From Thermopolyspora sp040678635 (lineage in GTDB: Bacteria > Actinomycetota > Actinomycetes > Streptosporangiales > Streptosporangiaceae): 64,000 nucleotides of DNA. The position numbers and the translations under genes are program-made. The DNA is taken from positions 124,001 through 188,000 of the forward strand of contig NZ_JBFATZ010000016.1 in NCBI RefSeq assembly GCF_040678635.1, read 5' to 3'. A model generated the notes under the pieces. That model did no database searches. It saw only the letters and a program-made list of their open reading frames with translations, and was not told where the DNA came from. Positions 8,196-16,237 of this stretch are shown one piece after another. The stretch's first letter is position 1, and each line of letters begins with the position of its first letter.

Positions 8196-10088
8196 TCATG
8201 CCGGAACCGCCGAGATCGCGTAGTCCACCTCGGTCGGCGCCGGGGCGGCGGCGGTGAACGTCATCACCCCCGAGGGGCTCGCCGTCGCCGTCGCCACCGT
8301 CGTGCCGCCGCGCGTCACCCGGTACGTGGTGCCCGGCGTGAGCCCGGCGATCGTGTAGGCGACCGGGAGCCCCGCCGGTCCGGTCACCTGCACGTGCAGG
8401 ACCGAGGTGACCGACCCGGTCACCCGCGCGGCCACGGAACCGGACGCGGGAACCGCCTTCACCTGGGTGGGCGACACGGTGACCGTGGAGGTGCCGATCT
8501 GGGCCGAGGTGAGGGTGAGGGTGCCGCCGGAGGGAGTGAGCGAGGTGCGGGTGGCGCCGCCGTAGACCGTGCCGTCGGTGTTGGTGAACACGATGGAGCT
8601 GTTGGAGTCGACGCTCGCCCGCACCGGGGTGGTGATCTGCTCGAACACGGTCGAGGAGGCGGTGGCCGGCGAGCCGAAGGTGGCGTGGGCCAGCGAGGAC
8701 GGCTGGGTGTTGCCGGCGAAGGTGGTGGCGGTGCTGTTCTGCATGCGGGAGTTGCTCATCGAGCCGGTGAAGGTGTTGCCGGCGAACCGCACCCCGTCCG
8801 CATCGTTGATCTTCACGATGTTGCTCTCCGCGCCGTCGAAGGTGTTGCCGCTGAACAGCAGGTTCGCCGGGCGGCCGGACGTGCCGGTGTAGGTGGGCAG
8901 GTCGGAGCCCTTGTAGGTGAAGACCGCGTACTTGAGGCTGTCGGTGACGACGTTGCCGGTGGTCTCGGCGTCCCTGGTGCCAACGCTGTAGCGCAGGCCG
9001 TACTCGGCGCCGGTGATCCTGTTGTTCCTGACGACGTTGCCGACGCTGTCGAAGATGGCGATGCCGGCGCCGTTCGGGTGGTCGGTGACGACGTTGTTCT
9101 CCACGATCGTGTCGATCACGCCGCGGTGCAGCATGATGCCGTGGACCTGGTTGTCCGACGGGTCGTCGTCGCCTTCCGGGATGTACGGCGGGATGCCGTT
9201 GCTGTAGCTCTCGTTGTCGGCGATCAGCAGGTGGTCGCAGCGTTGTGAGCAGATCAGGCCGTGGTTGCCGTTGTGGTGGAACTTGTTTCCGGTGATGGTG
9301 AGGTGGTCGGAGTCGTCGTGCGGGTCGAGGCCGTAGGCGATGTTGTGGTCGTACTCGCTGTCGATGAAGTCCATCCCGTACGCGTTGTAGGTGTAGACGC
9401 CGAAGTAGTTGTGATGGAAGCGGCTGTTGATTTGCTTGCCGTACACGTTGAGGGCGTCGCAGATCGGGATGTTGGCGGCGTCGCAGCCGCGTGCCTTGTA
9501 GCTGACGCCGTAGCTCTCGGCGGCGTAATAGCCGAGGTAACCGAGGTCGCTGTCGACGACGTCCATGCGGGACTCACGCGGCGTCGCGCCGTCCATGTAG
9601 GAGATGACCCGGATGAAGGCGCGGCCCCGGGCGTCGGCGGGGGCGCCGGCGGGGATGTGCGGGTCGGTGTCCGGGCCTCCGGTCGCCGGGTCCCACGAGG
9701 TGATCGTGACGCCCTCGACGAGGATCGTGCCGTACTTGGCCATGATCGAGCTGACCTCGGTCGCGAGCGCGCTCGCGGCCGAGCGCAGGCGTAGCAGGTT
9801 CACGTCGCCGCCCTTGGAGACGCCCTGGAGGACCAGGGTGGCGCCGTTCGTGACGGACAAATCGCCCGAGAGCTCCCAGACGCCGGGGCTGGGCGAGGTC
9901 AGCGGCGCGTTCGGGCAGGCGGTGGCGATGTCGGTGAGCGTCGCCGTGCCCGATTCCAGGTAGATCGTGTTGGTGGAGGACGCGTAGCGGAACTGTCCCG
10001 TGCAGGCCAGCGCCGCCGCGGGGACGACGGTCGCCGGTATGGCGAGCAGCATGACGAGCGTGACGAAAACGAACCTGAGAACTTTCAC
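8196..10088 (-). CDS. Secreted beta-helix polyuronate C5-epimerase-like protein, copy 1
   Basis: A 630-residue exported protein with a signal peptide (MKVLRFVFVTLVMLLAIPA) and a right-handed parallel beta-helix built from repeating N-N-x-I-x-x-N turns. At about residue 258 it carries YGLDPHDDSDHLTITGN, which matches the conserved YG(F/V)DPH(D/E) motif of the mannuronan C5-epimerases AlgG and AlgE; the DPHD aspartate and histidine are the catalytic residues in those enzymes. Those enzymes convert mannuronate to guluronate within the chain. Residues ~480-630 form an extra beta-rich, fibronectin-III-like tail that copy 2 lacks. It follows the beta-helix anchor gene by 12 bases. The polymer it acts on is not proven. 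Confidence 0.75.
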   Translation of the reverse strand: MKVLRFVFVTLVMLLAIPATVVPAAALACTGQFRYASSTNTIYLESGTATLTDIATACPNAPLTSPSPGVWELSGDLSVTNGATLVLQGVSKGGDVNLLRLRSAASALATEVSSIMAKYGTILVEGVTITSWDPATGGPDTDPHIPAGAPADARGRAFIRVISYMDGATPRESRMDVVDSDLGYLGYYAAESYGVSYKARGCDAANIPICDALNVYGKQINSRFHHNYFGVYTYNAYGMDFIDSEYDHNIAYGLDPHDDSDHLTITGNKFHHNGNHGLICSQRCDHLLIADNESYSNGIPPYIPEGDDDPSDNQVHGIMLHRGVIDTIVENNVVTDHPNGAGIAIFDSVGNVVRNNRITGAEYGLRYSVGTRDAETTGNVVTDSLKYAVFTYKGSDLPTYTGTSGRPANLLFSGNTFDGAESNIVKINDADGVRFAGNTFTGSMSNSRMQNSTATTFAGNTQPSSLAHATFGSPATASSTVFEQITTPVRASVDSNSSIVFTNTDGTVYGGATRTSLTPSGGTLTLTSAQIGTSTVTVSPTQVKAVPASGSVAARVTGSVTSVLHVQVTGPAGLPVAYTIAGLTPGTTYRVTRGGTTVATATASPSGVMTFTAAAPAPTEVDYAISAVPA

Positions 10089-10100
10089 TGCTTCTCGCCC

Positions 10101-11891
10101 CTAGCGGTGGTTGAGAACGTGCGATGGTGCCTGGACCGGCCGGGTACGGCCCTGCCGGATCCGATGCACCGCGTAGAGGAGGAGCGTCGACAGCAGCACG
10201 CCGATGCCGACCACGCCCAGCCAGGGGAAGGGCGGCAGCGTGATGGTGTTGCCGTCCCGCAGGTCGATGTCGCCGCGCAACGACATGGGCGCGCGGACCC
10301 GGGACGCCGTGAGCGTGACCCGCGCCCCCTCCTCGGCCGTGACCCCCGCCTTGGCGGCGAGCACGTCGATCCCGGCGGCCGAGACCGCGGTGCGGGGGGT
10401 GGCCCGCACGCCCTGGGTGACCTGGTCGACGCGGGTGCCGGTGAGGGTGGCGTTCGCGCGCAGGGCCAGGCCGGTGGCGGCCCCGCTGATGTGCCCGCCG
10501 GTCACCACGAGTCCGGGCGAGGCCGAGTTGACGGCCTGGCCGGAGACGCCGGTGACGGTGAGATCGGTCAGGTGGGCGCCGGAGGTGGTGCGGGTGGCCA
10601 TCACCCCGGTCACGCCGCCCTCGATGGTGACGCCGGTGAGGCGGACGCCGGACGCCTTGCCGTACAGGAGGGCGCCGGTCTGCGCGGGACGCCACAGGCC
10701 GCCGCGTGCGCCGACGTCGGTCGCGGACGTGACCAGACCGGTGGTGGTGCCGTCGATCCGCGCGTTGACGATGTCGACGTCGCGGGTGGGCGGGGCGACG
10801 CTGAAGCCGGTCGTTCCGCCCCGCACGTGCGCGTCGAAGATCCGGATGGCGGTGCTCGGCCCGGTGACCCGCACGGCGACCGGCTCATCGACGGTGCCGG
10901 GGTTCTTGAGCACGCAGCCGGGGCAGGCGGACAGGCGCACGCCGCCGTCGGTGTTCGCGCCGGTCCGGACGCCGCTCAGCACGAGCGCCCGCGCCCGCTC
11001 GGCGACCACGCCGAAGCCCTTGTTCCAGCGGGCGATGACCCCGTTCACGGTACGGCTCGCGCCCCCGGTGACCTGCAGGCCGTCGCCGCCTCCGGTGTCG
11101 GCGGCGAGTTTGGTGACGCGGGTGCGGGTGTCGCCGCGCAGCCGTACGCCGACGCCGACGGAGTCGACGACGTCCACCTTGTCGATGACGACGCGGTCGC
11201 TGCCGGCGAGCGTCAGCCCGATGTGGTTGGCCTTGACGACCGAGTCGCGGATGGCGCCGGTGGCGCCTTTGCTCCAGGTGATGCCCGAGCCGGTGTCCTT
11301 GCCGCCGAGGTACCCGAGTCTGCTGCCGGTGATGGTCAGTCTCCCGCCGTCGCCGACCTTGAGGTACGGCCGTGCGCCGTCTCCGGCGGCGACCGCGCGG
11401 CCGGTCGGCGGGTTCCACGAGTACACCTGGGCCTTGTCGATGGTGATCCGGGCCTTGCCCGCCCGGATCCAGGCGACGCGGGAGGGGGCGCCGCCTCCGG
11501 CGAGCAGCAGCCGGTTGACCGGCCCGCCCACGTACAGCGCGGTGCCGCCGCCCAGCAGCAGCGCCGCCGAGAGCGTGACGGTGTCCTTGGACGGCCGGGC
11601 GATCCACTGGTCCTTGCGGGGCAGCCAGGGCACGTTGCGCACCCGGTCGGCGAGCCGGCCGATGGAGACGGTGCCGCGGGGGCGGGTGAGGCGGGCGACG
11701 ACGCCGCTGCGGTCGACCAGTTCGACGGTGGCCCGCCGTACGATGATCAGGCGTTCGGGCTCGCCCACGCGTTTCCACGTCGCGATCGCCTTCGCCGGGT
11801 CGGGCCAGGTCCCGGCCGCCACCGCCGGTGCGGGGACGGCGGTGACGCCCAGGATGGCGGTGGCCAGCGCGGCGATGATGCGGATGGTCAC
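10101..11891 (-). CDS. Membrane-anchored beta-helix protein, copy 1
   Basis: The 596-residue product has an N-terminal signal peptide (about 25 residues) and then a WPDPAKAIATWKR segment shared by both copies. Residues ~90-530 are a long run of short beta strands of the pectate-lyase-like right-handed helix type (GVRLTGVTIEGGVTGVMA and similar). A single C-terminal membrane helix (WLGVVGIGVLLSTLLLYAV) and a basic tail anchor it with the beta-helix outside. Its GTG start shares bases with the TGA of the glycosyltransferase (GTGA), so the two are probably translated together. No DPHD motif is present, so it may guide or bind the chain rather than epimerise it. The function is unknown. Confidence 0.72.
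   Translation of the reverse strand: MTIRIIAALATAILGVTAVPAPAVAAGTWPDPAKAIATWKRVGEPERLIIVRRATVELVDRSGVVARLTRPRGTVSIGRLADRVRNVPWLPRKDQWIARPSKDTVTLSAALLLGGGTALYVGGPVNRLLLAGGGAPSRVAWIRAGKARITIDKAQVYSWNPPTGRAVAAGDGARPYLKVGDGGRLTITGSRLGYLGGKDTGSGITWSKGATGAIRDSVVKANHIGLTLAGSDRVVIDKVDVVDSVGVGVRLRGDTRTRVTKLAADTGGGDGLQVTGGASRTVNGVIARWNKGFGVVAERARALVLSGVRTGANTDGGVRLSACPGCVLKNPGTVDEPVAVRVTGPSTAIRIFDAHVRGGTTGFSVAPPTRDVDIVNARIDGTTTGLVTSATDVGARGGLWRPAQTGALLYGKASGVRLTGVTIEGGVTGVMATRTTSGAHLTDLTVTGVSGQAVNSASPGLVVTGGHISGAATGLALRANATLTGTRVDQVTQGVRATPRTAVSAAGIDVLAAKAGVTAEEGARVTLTASRVRAPMSLRGDIDLRDGNTITLPPFPWLGVVGIGVLLSTLLLYAVHRIRQGRTRPVQAPSHVLNHR
10419..10663. repeat. Near-identical 245-bp tract inside the beta-helix genes (partner 17970-18214)
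   Basis: Only one mismatch is seen across 245 bases, while both flanks are clearly diverged. The tract encodes one block of beta-helix turns. An isolated island of identity inside a diverged gene is a strong sign of local gene conversion. Confidence 0.85.
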
Positions 11892-13102
11892 GCGGGCACC
11901 TCGGCGGTGTCCTCGGTGACCCGGGATTGCGTTGTGCGGACGACGACGCCGTTCTCGACGGCGACCTGCCGGGTCAGCCAGCGCTGCTTGCGAATGGTCA
12001 GCAAAGCGCAGATCTTCACCACCGCCATCACAAACGACACCAGCACAAACCCCGGCACCAAGAAAAACGACGACGGCCGCCGCGCCAGATGCGGCAAAAT
12101 CTTCGCCGCCCGGCTGATCCACCACCACGCCGCCAGACAACACACGAAAAACCAGTCCTGCCGCACGACCGCCCACACCATGAACACCGGCGACGCCAGC
12201 AACGTGAAACTACTCACCGCCTTATCGACCAACGTGTACGCCAGAAACGGATGCCGCCACACCCACCGCCGCGACAACGCCCGCAAATCCGACCGCCACG
12301 TATTCCGCGCCCACCGCAACCGCTGCTTGAAGAAAACCCGCCACCTGGAGGGAAACGTGGACCACACCCGCGCACTGCGCTGCATATAGGTCAGATGACC
12401 CCGCTCCAAAACCAGCGTGGTCAGCCGCTTGTCATCACCCGACATGCACGGCACGCCCCAGAACGTCTCGTTCATGAACTCATCGGAGATCTCCAGCAGC
12501 AGACGCCGCCGATAGATCGCCGTACGGCCCGACAGGCAGGACACCGCCCGGCCCAGCACGGTCTGCGAGGCGTTCTCATCGAAGTACCGGTAATCCAGGT
12601 ACATGTCGGTGACCCGCTGCAAGAACCCCTTGGGGTTGTAGACGTTCTGCCGCGTCCCCACCCCGCCGATCCGCGGATCGGCGAACGGCTTGCACACCTC
12701 GGCCGCCACGTTCCCGGCCCAGATCGTGTCGGAGTCCACCAGCGCCACCAGTTCGCTGGTGCAGGCCTCCCAGCCCCGGCGCAGCGCGTCACGCTTGCCC
12801 GGCACATCGGTCATGATCACCTTGACCGGGTACCGCTCGGCCACGGCCTGGCACACGGTGTCGGTGACGTCGATCACCAGCACGATCTCGTCCACGTCGT
12901 TGGCCAGCCAGGACTCGATCGCCCGGGCGAAGATGACCGGGTCCTCCTGGTACACCGGCACGACCACGCCCATCGACAGCCGCAGATCGCCCTTGGCCGG
13001 CCGGTACAGCGAGGCGGGCACCCGCCGTACCAGCCAGCACATCCACCGGATCAACCCCAGGATGCCCAGCGGAAGATACGCAAGGTAATAACGAAGCGTC
13101 AC
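11888..13102 (-). CDS. Membrane glycosyltransferase family 2 (polymer synthase-like), copy 1
   Basis: This 404-residue enzyme has an N-terminal membrane segment (YYLAYLPLGILGLIRWMCWL), a cytoplasmic GT-A domain and two or three C-terminal membrane helices. The GT-A part shows VVVPVYQED, the metal-binding VDSDTIW, CLSGRTAIYR, the acceptor-site MSGDDKRLT and a KQRLRWARNTWR block equivalent to QxxRW. This is the layout of processive synthases such as Alg8, hyaluronan and cellulose synthases. With a sugar-nucleotide dehydrogenase just upstream, a uronate-containing polymer is the likely product. The GTG at 13102 has AAAGGG five bases upstream. It is about 98.6 percent identical by eye in DNA to copy 2. 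Confidence 0.85.
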   Translation of the reverse strand: MTLRYYLAYLPLGILGLIRWMCWLVRRVPASLYRPAKGDLRLSMGVVVPVYQEDPVIFARAIESWLANDVDEIVLVIDVTDTVCQAVAERYPVKVIMTDVPGKRDALRRGWEACTSELVALVDSDTIWAGNVAAEVCKPFADPRIGGVGTRQNVYNPKGFLQRVTDMYLDYRYFDENASQTVLGRAVSCLSGRTAIYRRRLLLEISDEFMNETFWGVPCMSGDDKRLTTLVLERGHLTYMQRSARVWSTFPSRWRVFFKQRLRWARNTWRSDLRALSRRWVWRHPFLAYTLVDKAVSSFTLLASPVFMVWAVVRQDWFFVCCLAAWWWISRAAKILPHLARRPSSFFLVPGFVLVSFVMAVVKICALLTIRKQRWLTRQVAVENGVVVRTTQSRVTEDTAEVPA

Positions 13103-13113
13103 ATCATCCCTTT
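11937..13113. repeat. Near-identical tract covering the synthase genes (partner 19500-20676)
   Basis: These 1,177 bases align without gaps to 19500-20676 with about 16 mismatches by eye. The tract covers almost the whole synthase gene, from just inside its stop to its ribosome site, and ends abruptly on both sides. Confidence 0.85.
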
Positions 13114-13164
13114 GGTACGTACTGCGGGCATCCTTCAGGACCCGTCAGGACCCTTCACGGCCCT

Positions 13165-14127
13165 TCAGGCGGCGTCGGTGACGGGCGTGACGGCGTTGCG
13201 CTCGGCCGCCGCCGGCTCGGCCGGGGCGGGCGTGCTCGACGTCGCGTCCCAGGTGTCCACCTCGCGCGCCAGCACCTCGGTGAGCCGGTCGTTCACCTCG
13301 ACGACCGCCCGCAGCAACGGCATCTCCACCGAGATGCCCTCGGCGAACCCGAGGAACCCCTGGGTGTCCTTGGGCAGGCACACCCCGCCATACGGCGCAC
13401 CGCCCCGGATCCCGTACAACGGATTGAACGACCCCTCCGCCGACCTGGCCACCGTCTGCGCGATCGGGTCCAGATCCAGACCCAGCTCCCGCGCCACCAG
13501 CCACATCTCGTTCCAGAAACTGATCTTCGTGGCGTTGAAGATGTTGTGCGCGCACTTGACGAACTCCGCCGCCGCCGGATCGGCGAAGGTGTGCATCGCC
13601 CCGCCGAACGGCGCCAGCAACTCCCGCAACCGCTCGATCGTCCGCACGCTGCGCGAACCGATCACCGTCATCCACGGCCACCGGAAGTCATCCAGCGCCG
13701 ACGCCGCCCGCAGGAACTCCGGGTTCGACGCCAGCGCGAACCCCTCCCCCACCGACTTGCCCGACCGCTCCTCCAACAGCCCCTTGACCAGCCCCTCGGT
13801 CGTCCCCGGCGGCACCGTCGAACGCACCACCACCGTGTGCACCGCGGTGGCGTCCTTGAGCGCCTCGCCCACCGAGGCGGTGCCGGCCTCGAACGCCGAC
13901 AGGTCGTACCGATGCCCCACGTTCGGCGTGGGGAGGGTGAGGAAGACGAACGACGGCGGCTCGTCCGCGAGCTCGATGCGGTCGCGGACGTCGAGGCCCT
14001 CGGCGCGTAACGCCTCGATGCGCTCCGGAGCGATGTCGATGAAGGTGACGTTGTGCCCGGCCGCGATGAAACCCTTGCCGGTCGCCGTGCCGACGACGCC
14101 GGACCCGACGATGAAGATTCTCGCCAT
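13165..14127 (-). CDS. UDP-glucose/GDP-mannose dehydrogenase family, two-domain form, copy 1
   Basis: The 320-residue protein has the NAD-binding GSGVVG loop at residue ~8, RSTVPPGTT, the ASNPEFLR motif, a catalytic-lysine region FVKCAHNIFNATK, and the active-site cysteine in GGVCLPKDT. Enzymes of this family oxidise a nucleotide sugar at C6 in two steps to a uronic acid. Family members are usually 430-450 residues with a third domain that closes over the nucleotide. Here the protein ends soon after the central helix domain, so the third domain is missing. Whether UDP-glucose or GDP-mannose is used cannot be read. The ATG has AAGGA seven bases upstream. The synthase gene starts 62 bases downstream. 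Confidence 0.85.
   Translation of the reverse strand: MARIFIVGSGVVGTATGKGFIAAGHNVTFIDIAPERIEALRAEGLDVRDRIELADEPPSFVFLTLPTPNVGHRYDLSAFEAGTASVGEALKDATAVHTVVVRSTVPPGTTEGLVKGLLEERSGKSVGEGFALASNPEFLRAASALDDFRWPWMTVIGSRSVRTIERLRELLAPFGGAMHTFADPAAAEFVKCAHNIFNATKISFWNEMWLVARELGLDLDPIAQTVARSAEGSFNPLYGIRGGAPYGGVCLPKDTQGFLGFAEGISVEMPLLRAVVEVNDRLTEVLAREVDTWDATSSTPAPAEPAAAERNAVTPVTDAA
13245..13846. repeat. Near-identical tract in the dehydrogenase genes (partner 20816-21417)
   Basis: These 602 bases align without gaps to 20816-21417 with about four mismatches by eye. Outside the tract, toward the gene start (13847 onward), the copies differ every few bases. The sharp edge is what gene conversion leaves. 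Confidence 0.8.
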
Positions 14128-14192
14128 GATTAATCCTTAAATCGTTCCACGAACTGTCCGATGAACTGGCGGATAAACGACGTCAGAGCGGG

Positions 14193-14912
14193 TTACCAGC
14201 CAATGCCCGCGAGTTCTTCCGTGGCCTCTTTGACGTCTTTGACGGTGTCGATCCCGCGCCAGTAGGTCTCGATCTGGAAACCCGCGATGCGCTTTTCCTC
14301 GGCGAGTTTCGGAAAGGTGGTGTCCTCGTGGTCGCCCCGCTCCGGCAGCAGCCCCGCGACGTCGGGGTCGAAGCAGTAGACGCCCCCGTTGATCCAGTAC
14401 GGCAGTTGCGGCGACTGCTCGAACCCGACGACGAGCCCGTCGTCGTCGACCGACGCGATCCCCCACGTGGTGCGGTAGCGCGCGAGCGCGATCGTCGCCC
14501 TCGCCCCGGCCTCCACGTGCCGATTCGCGAATGCGCGCAGCTTGAACCGGGTAAGCACGTCCCCGTTGAGCGCGAACCAGCGCTCGTCCCGGTACGGCAG
14601 CCGCCCGGCCGCGAAGCGCAGCGCGCCGCCCCGCCCCAGCGGTTCCGACTCCGCCGCGACCTCGACGCGCATGCCGTCGTACGCGAGCCCGGAAACGTGC
14701 CGTTCCAATACGTCGGCGAGATACCCGCACGACACGACCACGTCGGTCACGCCGTGATTCGACAGCCAGTCGAGCTGCCAGTCGATAATCGGTTTCCCCG
14801 CCACTTCGACCATGGCCTTCGGACGGTCATCCGTGTATGGCCTGAGTCGTGTCGCCTGCCCGCCGGCGAGTATCACCGCCTGGCGGATCGATAAATCCTC
14901 CACCGCCTCCAT
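14193..14912 (-). CDS. Sugar-phosphate nucleotidyltransferase
   Basis: The 239-residue enzyme has the nucleotidyltransferase signature ILAGGQATRLRPYTDDRPKA near the N-terminus, VAGKPIIDWQLDWL, the GRGGALRFA loop and the catalytic FALNGDVLT aspartate. It should join a sugar-1-phosphate to an NTP to give the nucleotide sugar that the dehydrogenase oxidises. At 239 residues it resembles RmlA/ManC-type catalytic domains without a C-terminal beta-helix or isomerase. It heads the copy 1 operon, 65 bases before the dehydrogenase; copy 2 has no such gene and may share it. The ATG at 14912 has GGGGAG eight bases upstream. Confidence 0.85.
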   Translation of the reverse strand: MEAVEDLSIRQAVILAGGQATRLRPYTDDRPKAMVEVAGKPIIDWQLDWLSNHGVTDVVVSCGYLADVLERHVSGLAYDGMRVEVAAESEPLGRGGALRFAAGRLPYRDERWFALNGDVLTRFKLRAFANRHVEAGARATIALARYRTTWGIASVDDDGLVVGFEQSPQLPYWINGGVYCFDPDVAGLLPERGDHEDTTFPKLAEEKRIAGFQIETYWRGIDTVKDVKEATEELAGIGW

Positions 14913-15323
14913 GTGACTTCTCCCCACCCTCGATGGAAGCATCTGATCGAGAGATAAGGGGCCGATGTTGGTTACGTATAAACGTTGCGTTACCTGCGCT
15001 GCACGGTCCGCCAACACGTCCCGCAGATGACCGTGAATACGGATATACGCCTCTTGCCCGACATGAACCGCCAAGGGCCCCACCACGCGCCGGGACGGAC
15101 GCCCCGCCCGGGCGACGGGCCCCGGGCGGGCCCCCGGAGTACCCCCCATTCCAGGTTGACTTTGAGGGGAATACTCGCCATCCTTGCCTCATGCGTTCTG
15201 GGCTTCTCCGCTGGTCGAACCTGCCCGTCGATCTCCGACGCCAGGCGAGCGCGCTGTGTCCCGTGCCCGTGCACGTGTGACCGCGACGCCATCCGACCTG
15301 AGAGAAGACCAAGGAGCACCACC
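14913..15323. other. Divergent promoter region with strong GC hairpin
   Basis: No gene is visible in this gap. It must drive the exopolysaccharide operon leftward and the cysteine dioxygenase operon rightward. A perfect 10-bp stem (CCCGCCCGGG at 15103-15112, CCCGGGCGGG at 15121-15130, 8-base loop) sits between them and could insulate the two units. For the rightward unit, TTGACT (15156-15161) and CATCCT (15179-15184) are 17 bases apart. Leftward, a TATAC-containing stretch near 14977 could be a -10 box. These are pattern-based guesses. Confidence 0.4.
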
Positions 15324-15776
15324 ATGACCGCGAACACGCTGGCGCCTGCCCGCAGCCCGCTGGCCGAGACCGCCCGCGCGCTGGCCGCCGCCCCCGACGA
15401 GTGGATCCGCCGCGTACGGCTGAGCATCGACGGCCGCTGGTACGAGCGCCTGCACCAGGACGAGGACGTGGAGATCTGGCTGCTGAGCTGGATGCCCGGC
15501 CAGACGACCGGCTTCCACGACCACGGCGGCTCACGCGGCGCCTTCGCCGTCGCCCTCGGCACCCTGCGCGAGGACGATCTGCTCCGCGAACGCGACCTCG
15601 CCCCCGGCGACGTCCGCGCCTTCGGCCCGGACCACATCCACGACGTCCGCAACGTGTCGAACGCCCCGGCCGTCAGCGTGCACGTCTACTCGCCGCCGCT
15701 GAGCCTCATGCACCGCTACGACCGCACCGAATCCGGCCTGATCATGGTGGCCGAGGAACGCGCGGAGCAGTGGTGA
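15324..15776 (+). CDS. Cysteine dioxygenase family protein
   Basis: This 150-residue cupin protein carries FHDHGGSRGAFAVALG and a later HIHDVRN, giving the three-histidine iron site of thiol dioxygenases. Such enzymes add O2 to the cysteine thiol to give cysteine sulfinate. Length and motif spacing match the bacterial cysteine dioxygenases. AAGGAG lies seven bases before the ATG at 15324. The next gene, a rhodanese, begins within its stop codon (GTGA), so both are likely made from one message and act together on cysteine sulfur. The operon is placed between the two exopolysaccharide gene sets but shows no obvious functional link to them. Confidence 0.88.
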   Translation: MTANTLAPARSPLAETARALAAAPDEWIRRVRLSIDGRWYERLHQDEDVEIWLLSWMPGQTTGFHDHGGSRGAFAVALGTLREDDLLRERDLAPGDVRAFGPDHIHDVRNVSNAPAVSVHVYSPPLSLMHRYDRTESGLIMVAEERAEQW

Positions 15777-16198
15777 CGGCCCGCCCGCCGGGGGCGCGCG
15801 CCATCGACGAGATCCTCGCCGAGAAGCGCGCCCTCCTGCGCCGCCTGCCGCCCGCCGAGGCGTACGCCCGGTCCCAGGACGGCGCCCTGATCGTGGACAT
15901 CCGCCCGGCCGCCCAGCGCGCGGCCGAGGGGGAGGTCCCCGGCGCCCTCGTCATCGAGCGCAACGTGCTCGAATGGCGCTTCGACCCGGCCGGAGAGGCC
16001 CGGCTCCCCCAGGCGACCGGCTACGACGTCGAGGTCATCGTCATCTGCTCGGAGGGCTACACCTCCAGCCTCGCCGCCGCGTCGCTGCACGAACTCGGCC
16101 TGACCCGATCGACCGACGTCATCGGCGGCTTCCAGGCGTGGCGGGCCGCCGGGCTGCCGACGACCGGCGGCACCACCCCGGGCGCCGAGACGGCCTGA
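15773..16198 (+). CDS. Rhodanese-like sulfurtransferase
   Basis: A single rhodanese domain of 141 residues. It contains IVDIRPAAQR, GALVIERNVLEWRFD and an active-site loop VIVICSEGYTSSLA, in which the cysteine would carry the persulfide. The C-terminal VIGGFQAWRAAGLPT closes the domain as usual. The GTG at 15773 overlaps the TGA of the cysteine dioxygenase gene; a GTG three bases earlier is in frame. Coupling to a cysteine dioxygenase is a known arrangement and suggests it handles sulfane sulfur from cysteine breakdown. No signal peptide is visible. Confidence 0.88.
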   Translation: MTARPPGARAIDEILAEKRALLRRLPPAEAYARSQDGALIVDIRPAAQRAAEGEVPGALVIERNVLEWRFDPAGEARLPQATGYDVEVIVICSEGYTSSLAAASLHELGLTRSTDVIGGFQAWRAAGLPTTGGTTPGAETA

Positions 16199-16207
16199 CG
16201 ACCTGTC

Positions 16208-16237
16208 CGTTCGGCGGCCCTCACCGGCCGCCCGACG
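16208..16237. terminator. Probable bidirectional hairpin terminator
   Basis: GGCGGCC (16213-16219) and GGCCGCC (16226-16232) form a 7-bp stem with a 6-base loop, and the flanks CGTTC/CGACG extend it imperfectly to about 12 pairs. It lies between the rhodanese stop and the end of the convergent epimerase gene, whose stop codon it covers. There is no T-run. Confidence 0.5.

Noticed and set aside
15166..15195. SigR-type promoter (GGAAT-N18-GTT) before cysteine dioxygenase
   Set aside because: GGAAT is present, but the GTT lies 22 bases away instead of 18-19.
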